A stretch of DNA of 64,000 nt from Burkholderia pseudomultivorans (GTDB lineage Bacteria > Pseudomonadota > Gammaproteobacteria > Burkholderiales > Burkholderiaceae): contig NZ_CP013378.1 of assembly GCF_001718415.1 (NCBI RefSeq), positions 3,720,001 to 3,784,000 on the forward strand, read 5' to 3'. The translations under genes were made by a program, and so were the position numbers. The stretch's first letter is position 1, and each line of letters starts with the position of its first letter. The notes under the pieces are model-generated. The model was not told the origin of the DNA. It made no database searches and worked only from the letters and a program-made list of their open reading frames with translations. Shown here piece by piece: positions 9,384 to 17,216 of this stretch.

Positions 9384-9461
9384 AACGCCGGACACAGTCA
9401 CCCACTTACAATAACGGGTAGGCATAAGACTGTGTTTTTGACTAACACCAGGCAGGAAGTG

Positions 9462-9827
9462 ATGGAAGTGTTGACGGGCCCGGAGCGCCGGCGGCGCTGG
9501 ACGGCGGAGCAAAAGCTGGCGATGGTTCGCGAGAGTTTCGAACCAGGGAAGTCGGTTTCGATGGTCGCGCGGCAGCACGGCGTGAACCCGAACCAGCTGT
9601 TCCACTGGCGCAAGCTGTACCAGGATGGGAGCCTGTCAGCGGTCAAGGCTGGCGAGGAAGTGGTTCCGGCCTCAGAGCTGGCCGACGCGCTCAAGCAGAT
9701 TCGCGAGCTGCAACGGATGCTCGGCAAGAAGACCATGGAGAACGAGATTCTCCGCGAAGCAGTCGAGTACGGCCGGGCAAAAAAATGGATAGCGCACTCG
9801 CCCTCGCTGCCGGAGGACGACCAGTGA
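9462..9827 (+). CDS. IS2-group transposase OrfA (InsC-like)
   Basis: A 121-aa DNA-binding subunit, the same length as IS2 InsC. It opens [20 protein letters not shown], followed by an HTH ([20 protein letters not shown]) and a leucine-zipper-like segment ([20 protein letters not shown]). Residues near the C-terminus ([11 protein letters not shown]) are almost invariant in the group. The ATG at 9462 is preferred to the upstream GTG at 9432 by family alignment from memory. A run of seven A residues at 9779-9785 lets ribosomes shift -1 into orfB. Confidence 0.93.
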   Translation: MEVLTGPERRRRWTAEQKLAMVRESFEPGKSVSMVARQHGVNPNQLFHWRKLYQDGSLSAVKAGEEVVPASELADALKQIRELQRMLGKKTMENEILREAVEYGRAKKWIAHSPSLPEDDQ

Positions 9828-10672
9828 AACTGGTTTGTGAAGTTCTCGGCGTGTCGCGCTCGAACGTATCGGCACGACTGTCGCGTCCGGCGACGTGGCG
9901 CGATGGCCGTCAATCGCGGCAGACGGACGATGCGAGCGTGGTCGAGGAAATCCGCCGAGTCGTCGGCGATTTGCCCAGCTATGGCTATCGCCGGGTGTGG
10001 GGCTCGCTGCGCAATGAACGCATTGCTGCCGGACAGGTGCCGTTCAATGCGAAGCGCATCTATCGCATCATGCGCACTCACGGTCTGCTGATGCAACGGC
10101 GTCCAGCCCCGCCTCGGCCGCAACGTCGGCACGATGGCAAGGTGGCCGTCGCGCGCAGCAATCAGCGATGGTGCTCGGACGGCTTCGAGTTCCGCTGCGA
10201 CAACGGCGAGCCGCTGCGGGTGACGTTTGCGCTGGATTGCTGCGACCGAGAGGCGATGAGCTGGGCAGCCACGACAGCAGGTCACAGCGGCGACATCGTG
10301 CGCGACGTGATGCTGGCTGCAGTGGAAAATCGGTTTGGCAACGAACTGCATACCCCGTCCGAAATCGAGTGGCTGAGCGACAACGGTTCGGGCTACACGG
10401 CCGACGACACGCGCCGGTTCGCAGTGGCCATCGGCCTGAAGCCATTGACCACACCGGTGTGCAGCCCACAAAGTAATGGGATGGCAGAGAGCTTCGTGAA
10501 GACGATGAAACGCGACTACGTCGCCTTCATGCCGAAGCCGGACGCAGCGACTGCCGCACGCAACTTGGCCATCGCGTTCGAGCATTACAACGAGAAGCAT
10601 CCCCATAGCGCGCTGAAATACCGCTCGCCTCGCGAGTTCCGGCGCTCGATGGATTCAGCAACCTTAGTGTGA
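9785..10672 (+). CDS. IS2-group transposase OrfB (InsD-like, DDE)
   Basis: The catalytic part of the transposase (295 aa from the internal ATG; made mainly as an OrfAB fusion by -1 slippage at A7, 9779-9785). It has an rve/DDE integrase core: Asp in [16 protein letters not shown], Asp in WLSDNGSGY and Glu in [16 protein letters not shown], plus the C-terminal [18 protein letters not shown] typical of IS3 transposases. No truncation is visible, so the IS may still be active. Confidence 0.93.
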   Translation: MDSALALAAGGRPVKLVCEVLGVSRSNVSARLSRPATWRDGRQSRQTDDASVVEEIRRVVGDLPSYGYRRVWGSLRNERIAAGQVPFNAKRIYRIMRTHGLLMQRRPAPPRPQRRHDGKVAVARSNQRWCSDGFEFRCDNGEPLRVTFALDCCDREAMSWAATTAGHSGDIVRDVMLAAVENRFGNELHTPSEIEWLSDNGSGYTADDTRRFAVAIGLKPLTTPVCSPQSNGMAESFVKTMKRDYVAFMPKPDAATAARNLAIAFEHYNEKHPHSALKYRSPREFRRSMDSATLV

Positions 10673-10703
10673 TGCCGTGTCCGGGATTACAGGGTCAACT
10701 CCA

Positions 10704-10708
10704 CTTGG
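10704..10708. repeat. IS target-site duplication, right copy (CTTGG)
   Basis: CTTGG immediately after the right IS end matches 9363-9367. This fixes the IS boundaries to the base. Confidence 0.93.
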
Positions 10709-10988
10709 CAGATCAGGCGCGATGGTCATCTGGGAACAGGCACTTGAAACTGACCGCACGACAATCGAACAGATCGGAGCGTCCATCCGAAGTGAAGGCA
10801 CGGACTTTGCCGCTCTATCCGAAGCGCAGTTGGAGACCGAGCTAGTTGTCGCGCACAAGATCAAGATGAGCCTAGCAACATTAGTCGAAAAGTATCGCGG
10901 CGAACTTGCGGCCGATGATGATACTCGTCGTCAAATCGGCCAGCAGCAAACAGCAATAGCGGCTGCACGTATGAGCCAGAAGCAATAG
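10709..10988 (+). pseudogene. Small membrane protein gene, 3' fragment (split by IS)
   Basis: This is the 3' half of the gene that begins at 9141. After conceptual removal of the IS and one CTTGG it continues in frame with RSGAMVIWEQALETDRTTIE and ends at the TAG at 10986-10988. The segment is charged and helical (likely coiled coil, with LSEAQLETELVVAHKIKMSL). An internal ATG around 10722 could give a stand-alone 88-aa soluble product, but it lacks a convincing ribosome site. Confidence 0.8.
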
Positions 10989-11059
10989 CAATTCGACCAG
11001 ATTTCCCTGCCAAGATATGTGATATCGCTTCCGCAGGAAACAAGAAGGAGACCTTGACA

Positions 11060-11506
11060 ATGAAAGCGCTCACCGTGGTGGTCGCGGCAATTGCACTCTC
11101 GACCACGATTTCCACCCTTCCCAGGCCAGCATCAGCCGACGATCTGATCCAAAACGGCAACTTCTGGTCGACACAGTCCGCATCCTCCCACCTTGACTAT
11201 GTCCTTGGATTCATGGAAGGCATGCGACTCGGTGCAAATTTCTCGCAGTGGAAATGGGACGTTATGAGTAAAGACGGGCGTTCCAAGGCAGGGAGTGCTC
11301 TTGACTCTTACAACACGGAATCTCAAAAATATCTTACCAACGTGACCGTCGGACAAATCGTCGATGGCCTTAATCAGTTTTACTCCGACTTTCGAAACCG
11401 AAACATCATGATCCATGATGCGGTCTGGCTGGTGCTTGAGCAGATTTCCGGCGTACCAGACAATCAACTGCACCTTGAAAGCTGGCGAAAATATAGCCGC
11501 CAATAA
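11060..11506 (+). CDS. Small secreted protein, unknown (possibly Rap1a/Tai-like)
   Basis: A 148-aa protein with a clear signal peptide (MKALTVVVAAIALSTTISTL, with cleavage probably after PASA). The mature part begins DDLIQNGNFW and ends with a helical block (VGQIVDGLNQFYSDFRNRNI, then HDAVWLVLEQISG). The layout faintly recalls the Rap1a/Tai immunity fold, but this is weak. AAGGAG at 11045-11050 supports the ATG at 11060 (a TTG two codons upstream is possible). It sits alone between the split gene and the convergent tail-like module and is likely accessory cargo. Confidence 0.65.
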   Translation: MKALTVVVAAIALSTTISTLPRPASADDLIQNGNFWSTQSASSHLDYVLGFMEGMRLGANFSQWKWDVMSKDGRSKAGSALDSYNTESQKYLTNVTVGQIVDGLNQFYSDFRNRNIMIHDAVWLVLEQISGVPDNQLHLESWRKYSRQ

Positions 11507-11783
11507 ACGCACCCTGCCCCGTCTAGGCTGTCGCCGCGCGGACCGGCGTGGAAGCGTTGCGGCGAAGGGCGCTGGCGGGACGGTGCCACCCGAATGGACA
11601 CTGTGTAAAAGCGCCGCCCGCGCGGCTAGACCGGCGACGGGCCGGACGGTCGATCGCTGCGGCGATTATCGATATGTCCAGGCACAAAGGTCTAACGCCC
11701 AAGAGAAAGACCGGGGAGCCTTTCGACTCTCCCGGCCTAGCTTCGGCATTCCCAGCCCTCCCGAGCCGCGCCCCCGGTCGATC

Positions 11784-11996
11784 CTACACGCGCGACGCAC
11801 CGTCGGGCGCATCAGCACGAACCTGCTCCAGTTCGCGGCGAGCCGCCGCGCGCGTAAGCCGGTTACCGCTGCCAAACTTCGTCATCTTTTCCAGCGCCTC
11901 GATCGCCTTCTCACGGCTCCAAATTTTGTCCTGTTCGCCGCTCTCCCACAGCCGGTCAAACTCTTCGCGGCTCATGAAATGGATTCCGTCACTCAT
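11784..11996 (-). CDS. Small acidic/basic protein, unknown (end of tail-like operon)
   Basis: A 70-aa protein starting MSDGIHFMSREEFDRLWESG. It is strongly helical, with alternating charges and no recognised domain. Its ATG lies inside the last codons of the 32-aa transmembrane ORF upstream (8-nt overlap), and GGTGGA precedes it, so it belongs to the same minus-strand operon. Function is unknown. Confidence 0.55.
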   Translation of the reverse strand: MSDGIHFMSREEFDRLWESGEQDKIWSREKAIEALEKMTKFGSGNRLTRAAARRELEQVRADAPDGASRV

Positions 11997-12087
11997 CGTT
12001 CTTCCACCTCTGGTACATAAGCTCGATGCCGAGCATCGCTTTGAAGATCGCCCATAGGACGATCAGCACCACGACCACCTTCTTCAC
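11989..12087 (-). CDS. 32-aa single-TM micropeptide
   Basis: A GTG-initiated ORF of 32 codons whose start overlaps the TGA of the upstream gene (GTGA) and whose end overlaps the next ATG. The product is a basic KK start, one hydrophobic helix (VVVVLIVLWAIFKAMLGIEL) and a charged tail (QRWKNDE). Both overlaps are hallmarks of translational coupling, which is the main evidence that it is expressed. In phage operons such a peptide could be a holin-like or membrane-targeting factor; that is speculation. Confidence 0.5.
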   Translation of the reverse strand: MKKVVVVLIVLWAIFKAMLGIELMYQRWKNDE

Positions 12088-12617
12088 GCGGCGATTAGGT
12101 CGTCATACGGGAGGTCACGTGCCGCGCGGGTACAGAACTCCTGGTACTCGTCGACGATCGCCACGCGCTCCGTGAGCTTTCCGCTCTTCGTGAGGCGGCG
12201 TGCGTGATCTTCCAGCGACCCACCCGGCAAGTCACCCAGCAGCTCCAGGTAGTCGATCACCGACAGGAACGCCAGAATGCGCTCACGTGTCGCGACGCGA
12301 CAGCCGATAGCGAACTGCCCGAGAGCAGCGCGCGGCACGCCTGCCCGGTAATTGAACGATACGACGAATGGCAGAGTGGTGTAGTCCATGCCTTTCGCGA
12401 ATACGCCGCAGAACATGGTGATTTTGTTGTAGGTTCCGGTATCGCTCTGGTCGCCTGACTTGAACGAGGTGAGGACGATCTTCGGGATCAGTTGAAAATC
12501 TGGCAGTTGGGTCGGTTCGAAGCCTTCATTGTTAATGGAGGCGAGCCGGAATAACTTGGCGGTCAGATGAGCGAGCAGATAGCGCTTGTTCGCGTCGACT
12601 TTATGTTCGTTTCTCAT
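12084..12617 (-). CDS. Phage-like protein of unknown function
   Basis: A 177-aa soluble protein with no motif I recognise. AAGGATG-type spacing upstream of the ATG at 12617 gives a reasonable ribosome site. The central segment (PFVVSFNYRAGVPRAALGQF) suggests an alpha/beta fold. It is coupled by a GTGA overlap to the micropeptide downstream. Between it and the gene upstream is an 8-bp GC stem (CCGCGCCC/GGGCGCGG, 12643-12671) that may attenuate or protect the mRNA. Confidence 0.6.
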   Translation of the reverse strand: MRNEHKVDANKRYLLAHLTAKLFRLASINNEGFEPTQLPDFQLIPKIVLTSFKSGDQSDTGTYNKITMFCGVFAKGMDYTTLPFVVSFNYRAGVPRAALGQFAIGCRVATRERILAFLSVIDYLELLGDLPGGSLEDHARRLTKSGKLTERVAIVDEYQEFCTRAARDLPYDDLIAA

Positions 12618-12707
12618 ACTTTCGTCATCCTTATTTATATTGCCGCGCCCGTCGATTCGATCAGGGCGCGGCGGGCCGTTCTATCAGCGGTTGCTTGCTT
12701 TGAGCTT

Positions 12708-12905
12708 CTAGGTCGTTTCGGCGAGACGGTCCGCAGCGCGAATAAACGTGTACAGCGCACCGATGAGCTTTTCCTGACCTTCGGCCGATTCGCCAGCGTT
12801 CGCCGATGCTTCCGTCAGGTAGGCTCGCGCAGACTGATACCGAATGAGGGAATCGTCTTCCCGTTCGTTAGTCAGGGTGTGGTGGATGCTTTTAGCGATG
12901 TTCAT
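12708..12905 (-). CDS. Small helical protein, unknown
   Basis: A 65-aa protein starting MNIAKSIHHTLTNEREDDSL; all-helical by appearance. AAGGAGCC directly upstream of the ATG at 12905 is a strong ribosome binding site and rejects the longer start at 12923. It lies just downstream of the 201-aa gene in the same operon. Function is unknown. Confidence 0.6.
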   Translation of the reverse strand: MNIAKSIHHTLTNEREDDSLIRYQSARAYLTEASANAGESAEGQEKLIGALYTFIRAADRLAETT

Positions 12906-12915
12906 CGTAGGCTCC

Positions 12916-13521
12916 TTACACATCGCTGCGCTTGCTCTCGCGGCCGAACAGGCCGTACAGCGTGTCTGCGTCGACCGGCACGGGGTCGAGGCCGAACTGG
13001 GCTCGCACCTTGTTCTGCGCCGTATCGAGCGCCATCGTGGAGCGCAATTCGGCGGCCTTCTTGGCGGCTTGCTCCATCTGAAGGCGCGTGTGATGGTCCA
13101 TCGCGTGCCATTGGCCGCGCGAGTCGCCGATCAGGCCTGCCGTGACGTTCGGATCGCCTTCGGTGGGGCGATTCGTGAAGAGGTCTACATCGCAACCGAG
13201 GCGCTTGATTGCGCGGTCGACTGCCTTCATGAGCTTCGGGCTGTTCACGAGCGCGGCGAGTTCCGCATCGCCAGTTTCGGCCGCGAGCTTTTGCGCCGTC
13301 ACGAGCGCGTCAAGACCAACAGCGATCTTCGTTGCCTTCCGCAGAGCGTCCGCTACCGGGTCGCTGCCTGTGATCTTGCGGAGGGCGATTCCGCGAACGG
13401 ACGGGGTGATGCCGGTGATGCCGCGAACGGACGGCGTAACAGCGTCGCGCGCGGTTTTTGCCTTGTTGCGAGGAACGCGTTGGTTGTGCGGGATTTTGTC
13501 GTGGCTCATACGGGTGGTCAT
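12916..13521 (-). CDS. Phage-like protein with internal TPSVRGI repeat, unknown
   Basis: A 201-aa protein. The basic N-terminus is followed by a short tandem repeat (TPSVRGITGI then TPSVRGIALRKITG, about residues 30-50) and a helical body with a conserved-looking LGCDVDLFTNRP segment. The start at 13521 follows GGAGAAAG. It is the first gene after the stem-loop at 13553-13595, so it probably begins a separate transcript. No function is recognised. Confidence 0.6.
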   Translation of the reverse strand: MTTRMSHDKIPHNQRVPRNKAKTARDAVTPSVRGITGITPSVRGIALRKITGSDPVADALRKATKIAVGLDALVTAQKLAAETGDAELAALVNSPKLMKAVDRAIKRLGCDVDLFTNRPTEGDPNVTAGLIGDSRGQWHAMDHHTRLQMEQAAKKAAELRSTMALDTAQNKVRAQFGLDPVPVDADTLYGLFGRESKRSDV

Positions 13522-13552
13522 TTCTTTCTCCACATTGATAAGATATCCATAT

Positions 13553-13595
13553 TGTTAAAAGCGAAGGAGAATCGTTCGCTCAAGTACGATTCTCC
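13553..13595 (-). terminator. Stem-loop terminator after tail-chaperone-like gene
   Basis: A perfect 9-bp stem, GGAGAATCG (13566-13574) with CGATTCTCC (13587-13595), is followed on the minus strand by TTCGCTTTT. It lies between the genes ending at 13642 and starting at 13521 and would separate the tape-measure transcript from the small-gene transcript. Confidence 0.6.
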
Positions 13596-13641
13596 GTGTC
13601 TACCGATGTACCAGATCACCAGCGCGACATGGATCGGATCG

Positions 13642-14169
13642 CTACCGCTTCGCCTTCATCGCCTGCGCGGCGTCATACGAGGCTTGCGCCTTATTCAATT
13701 GATCGGCAAAGATGACGTCGAAAATCTGGAAGGCGTCTGCCAAGGAGTAAAACTCCTGTAGCTCACGCAAACTCGCCTTCCCCGTCGCGATGATCGCGCC
13801 CATGATCGGCGATACACCATCAACACTGCGCACGGTCGAATCGGATCGAAGATACGAAGGCACCTTCTCCTGTTTACGCGTGTTCAGGAAGCCCCAGCTG
13901 TAATCGGTCGCGACCCGAACAAGGCCGTTCAGGACTGCGCGCGGCTGGAGCGCCCCGGCCACGTCCCGAACGTATGCATCGACGGCCTCGGCCGAATCGA
14001 GCGCGACCCAGCGCCCGTCCACCTTCGCCTCGGCCGCGCTGCTGCGCAGGATATCGATCGGGTTCGGTTCTTCGTTCATCATGACGAAGGCGAACGCCTC
14101 GAACGCCGACATCTGCTGGATGCGGTAGCGGACGCCGAACGATTCGAACTCTTTTGTCTGCCGCGCCAT
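13642..14169 (-). CDS. Tail-assembly-chaperone-like phage protein
   Basis: A 175-aa protein beginning MARQTKEFESFGVRYRIQQM, then a helical region (SAFEAFAFVMMNEEPNPIDI). A short strand module leading into helices that count small acidic/aromatic residues resembles tail assembly chaperones of contractile-tailed phages, and it sits 4 nt downstream of the tape-measure-like gene. In most phages chaperones lie upstream of the tape measure, so the position is unusual. The assignment is by resemblance and context only. Confidence 0.5.
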   Translation of the reverse strand: MARQTKEFESFGVRYRIQQMSAFEAFAFVMMNEEPNPIDILRSSAAEAKVDGRWVALDSAEAVDAYVRDVAGALQPRAVLNGLVRVATDYSWGFLNTRKQEKVPSYLRSDSTVRSVDGVSPIMGAIIATGKASLRELQEFYSLADAFQIFDVIFADQLNKAQASYDAAQAMKAKR

Positions 14170-14173
14170 ACCG

Positions 14174-16204
14174 TTACCCCTTGATGCCGTTCGCGTTTTG
14201 ATTGAGCACGTCGAGCAGCGCCTTACGAAGCTGTCGGGTGACCTCTTCCGCGATGGCCTTCGAGTCTTGCTGACCGCCGTTGATGACGTTCTGGATGCTG
14301 ATCGCCGGAATCTGACCTTCCGTGAGCATGCGCCCGCCCGCTTTTTGGCCGGCCTCGATACCGCCCGAGTACTGCTGCATCAGGTTCAGGCCGCGCTGCT
14401 GGTCACGAATTTCCATCTGGATCTGTCCGCGCTTAAGCGGCGGCAGCATCGGGTTCAGCAACTCTTTACGAAGCTGGTAGATGTGGTTCGATACACCCGT
14501 CTGCGCTTGTTGAAGCGCGAACTGCGCGTCACCCTTCGACACGCCGCCGCGCTGAACCTGCGACAACGGAACGCCGAGCGCTCCGGCGAGCTGTACCTGG
14601 ACTTCACGGCGCTGGATTTTCGCGCGGCTTTCACCGATGCCGCGCCCACTGTTGTAACCAGACTCGTGCGCCATGACGGCCGCGCTGAACGCGTCGCGAT
14701 CCTTCACCGGCATGTCGGGATCGAAGCCCTTGGACTTCAGGTATGCGAGATACTTGGGAACGTCGTTTTCGTTGCCCGGAGCGTACTTGTTGATGATCTT
14801 GCGCGGCGTGTCCAAGCCCTTCGCAAAATAGTTTTTGTCCAGGAGGGTTTTCCGCGCGGCTGCGCCCTGCTCCATTGACGGAAAGATGGCAAAGCGCCCG
14901 TCCGAGCCGATCGCGCCTTGCGACTTCGCGAAGGAGCCGTATTCGATATTGCCGGGGTTATTGTTGCGAAGGCCGCGCGCGGCCGCGCCGGGGTTAGCGG
15001 CGTTCCGGATGTCGTTCGAGGAACCCGGCAGGCCGTTCGCCTTCCCGATCTCACCGGCCCAAGCCGCCAGCATCTGGTTTTGGTCGACCGCTGCCGCGAA
15101 CTTCGAGACGGACGAACTGAACAGGTCGATGATCTGCTGCCACTGACCGTCAGCGTTCGCTTGTGCCTTCGCGGCCGCGTCCTGATCTTCGGCCTGCTTC
15201 TCGGCGGTCTTGCGCGCCTTCTCTGCCGTGTCGGCTTCTTCCTTCGCTTTCTTCTTCTCGGCCTCGGTGACTTCCTTCGGCTTGGTGGCGATCTTGTTTG
15301 GGTCGATGCCGAGTGCCGCCATCTGCGCGTTGCTGCTATCGATCTGCGCTTGGCCGATGCGCGCCATCGCGCCGCCGAGAACGTGTCCGACAGTCTGGAA
15401 GAAGTTGATGACCTTGTCGGCCGCTTCGAACTTCCATTCGCTCAACGTCTCGTTCAGATCGCCCACGAACTTGTTCACGCGGTTTGCGGCTTCCTGCGCT
15501 TTCGAGTGTTCGTTGATCTGATCGGTGGTGAGCGAATCGAGCGAGTTGATCGACTTGCCGCGTGCCGCGATCGCGTTCGTGAGGTTTGGATTCCACCCGA
15601 TCTGGTTGCCGATGGCGAGCGCTTCCGGCCCTTGATGCGCGTGCAGCCAGTCCGCCGCCGCGCCGAACGCGGCATTCGGCCCAAGCTCGCGAACGTTTAC
15701 GCCCATCCGCAGCATCGCCAGCGACGCTTTGCCTGTCGGGTTCTTGTACGCGTCCTTCCAGAAGTTGCCGAAGCTCTCCATGCCGCCCTTGGTCATGTCG
15801 CGGTCGACACGCCCGTTCGAGAACTTCGAGACATTGCGCTGGATGGCCTCCATCGACAGCGTGCCTATGCCCGTCTTGTAGGACAGGTCTTGCATCGCGT
15901 TCATGTCGCGGATGCCTTTGGCGGCGAGCGCGACAGCCGCTGCGACACCCGCAGCCGCGACACCAGCCGCGCCCCCGACGGCACCGAGACGGCCGATGAC
16001 GCGGCCCAACGTTCCTTCGAGTCCGCCGAACGAATTCGTCAGATCGTCCAGCGCGCCCTTCAATTCGTGACCGACCTTCCCCCTCAGGTTATCGCTGCCC
16101 TTGCCGACCTTACTGACCTTTTCGTTGAGTGCTTCGAGCCGCGCAATCGAGTCGCGCAGATCGACGGTGTACGCGAGCACGAATCGATCGATATCGTCAC
16201 TCAT
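14174..16204 (-). CDS. Tail tape-measure-like protein with embedded muralytic-like domain
   Basis: A 676-aa protein. The N-terminus is coiled-coil-like, a Gly/Ala-rich hydrophobic segment follows (about 72-98, GAVGGAAGVAAAGVAAAVAL), then long helices, a Lys/Glu/Ala coiled coil (about 311-350), and a compact domain from about residue 410 (RGLRNNNPGNIEYG, then FAIFPSMEQGAAARKTLLDK) of the kind found in phage virion-associated peptidoglycan-cleaving proteins. The C-terminus (about 560-676) is again helical. Coiled coil plus hydrophobic stretch plus muralytic insert is the usual tape-measure architecture. The start overlaps the upstream stop (ATGA). Using the known 1.5 angstrom per residue rule, it would suit a tail near 100 nm. 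Confidence 0.75.
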   Translation of the reverse strand: MSDDIDRFVLAYTVDLRDSIARLEALNEKVSKVGKGSDNLRGKVGHELKGALDDLTNSFGGLEGTLGRVIGRLGAVGGAAGVAAAGVAAAVALAAKGIRDMNAMQDLSYKTGIGTLSMEAIQRNVSKFSNGRVDRDMTKGGMESFGNFWKDAYKNPTGKASLAMLRMGVNVRELGPNAAFGAAADWLHAHQGPEALAIGNQIGWNPNLTNAIAARGKSINSLDSLTTDQINEHSKAQEAANRVNKFVGDLNETLSEWKFEAADKVINFFQTVGHVLGGAMARIGQAQIDSSNAQMAALGIDPNKIATKPKEVTEAEKKKAKEEADTAEKARKTAEKQAEDQDAAAKAQANADGQWQQIIDLFSSSVSKFAAAVDQNQMLAAWAGEIGKANGLPGSSNDIRNAANPGAAARGLRNNNPGNIEYGSFAKSQGAIGSDGRFAIFPSMEQGAAARKTLLDKNYFAKGLDTPRKIINKYAPGNENDVPKYLAYLKSKGFDPDMPVKDRDAFSAAVMAHESGYNSGRGIGESRAKIQRREVQVQLAGALGVPLSQVQRGGVSKGDAQFALQQAQTGVSNHIYQLRKELLNPMLPPLKRGQIQMEIRDQQRGLNLMQQYSGGIEAGQKAGGRMLTEGQIPAISIQNVINGGQQDSKAIAEEVTRQLRKALLDVLNQNANGIKG

Positions 16205-16626
16205 GCGCTGACCTCTTTATTCTGATCGAGAATCTGCGCGAGGGGAGCGAGTAGCGCGCCCGCTTCCGCGATGAACGATGTAGCGAGTTCGGCACCAGCA
16301 TATTCGAACCAGCGCGCCTTTTCCTCGGCCAGTTCCAGATCGACCTCATTGTGCGCGAGGACGGCGTGGAACACGGCTTCGACGTTCTTCCACGTTTCCA
16401 GCGCCTCGTTCACCGCCGATTCGGTGTCGAGCCGCGCGCCGTCGATCTCAGCGTGCTCCAGCACGTCCAGCGTGTACGCGAGACGCTTGCGCGCATCCGC
16501 GTTCTCCATCCGGTAGTCGACGCGGTAGCGCCGGTTGAGATCGAAGCCCGCGAAAGCTGGGAAGACATGAAGCGTCACGTCCTTCTCACCCTTGCTCGTT
16601 TTGATCTTGATCGTGTTTGCGTTCAT
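16201..16626 (-). CDS. Tail-module protein upstream of tape measure (chaperone-like)
   Basis: A 141-aa acidic protein. The short N-terminal strand pair (MNANTIKIKTSKGEKDVTLH) precedes a helical body (SAVNEALETWKNVEAVFHAV, then EKARWFEYAGAELATSFIAE). Placed directly upstream of, and ATGA-coupled to, the tape-measure gene, it occupies the slot of a tail assembly chaperone in tailed phages. No frameshift product was identified. Function rests on position and general character. Confidence 0.5.
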   Translation of the reverse strand: MNANTIKIKTSKGEKDVTLHVFPAFAGFDLNRRYRVDYRMENADARKRLAYTLDVLEHAEIDGARLDTESAVNEALETWKNVEAVFHAVLAHNEVDLELAEEKARWFEYAGAELATSFIAEAGALLAPLAQILDQNKEVSA

Positions 16627-16643
16627 GTCTTCCGCCCTCCTGC

Positions 16644-17216
16644 TTACTCGAAGTCGCCCGGACGCGTCGCGCCGGACTCGCTGATGCGCTGCTGCGGAGC
16701 GCACCAGTTCGCGTTCCGCGCATCTTCGTTCGCCGCGTCGTCAATTTCCTTCTGCCGCATGGCGATGACCGCGTCGAACTCCTCGAAGTTGGATTCGATC
16801 GGGTGCAAGTGCTGCGCCGGACGGTACTCCTTCAACAGCGGTTCGGCATCTGCCGCAGCAACCTTGGCGAGCGCGGCGAACTGTTCGACGTTCTGGGTCA
16901 GCAGCACGTCACGCAGCGCCGGATCGACAGTCGCGAGTGCTTCACCAAGCTCGATGGTGAAGGTGTTCGTGGTTTCGTACGCGTCCGCCGCGAGCGCGAG
17001 GGCTTCGGGCGTCGCGATGAAGAGGTGTCCGAACACGGCCATAAACGATTCCGCCGCGCTGTACCCGGCCGCGCGCAGCATCGCGTGCTTGCGACGGTCG
17101 ACCGGCTCGAACAGAGCGCGGACGACGGAACGATTGCCGAAGTCTTCGGGCTGGAGGGGTGCGTATTCGCTGTAACGGATGCGGATTGCGTGGAGGGGGT
17201 TCGTGGTCGCGCCCAT
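16644..17216 (-). CDS. First gene of the minus-strand module, unknown
   Basis: A 190-aa protein starting MGATTNPLHAIRIRYSEYAP. Mostly helical, with a hydrophobic middle (AESFMAVFGHLFIATPEALA). It is the promoter-proximal gene of the tail-like operon, 17 nt upstream of the chaperone-like gene. The first in-frame ATG after the GC-poor divergent promoter region was taken; upstream codons of the longer frame are promoter sequence. No domain is recognised. Confidence 0.55.
   Translation of the reverse strand: MGATTNPLHAIRIRYSEYAPLQPEDFGNRSVVRALFEPVDRRKHAMLRAAGYSAAESFMAVFGHLFIATPEALALAADAYETTNTFTIELGEALATVDPALRDVLLTQNVEQFAALAKVAAADAEPLLKEYRPAQHLHPIESNFEEFDAVIAMRQKEIDDAANEDARNANWCAPQQRISESGATRPGDFE

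Larger units (their letters stand above)
9368..10703 (+). mobile_element. IS3-family, IS2-group insertion sequence (1336 bp)
   Basis: The ends are imperfect inverted repeats: TGGAGCAGCCCCCTGAAACG at the left and TGGAGTTGACCCTGTAATCC reading inward from the right, both continuing into CCGGACAC-like sequence. Two overlapping frames (orfA 9462-9827, orfB 9785-10672) have the IS2 InsC/InsD organisation. The 1336-bp length is close to the 1331 bp of IS2 itself. CTTGG duplications flank both ends. The element appears intact and is inserted in a small membrane-protein gene of the satellite. Confidence 0.95.
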
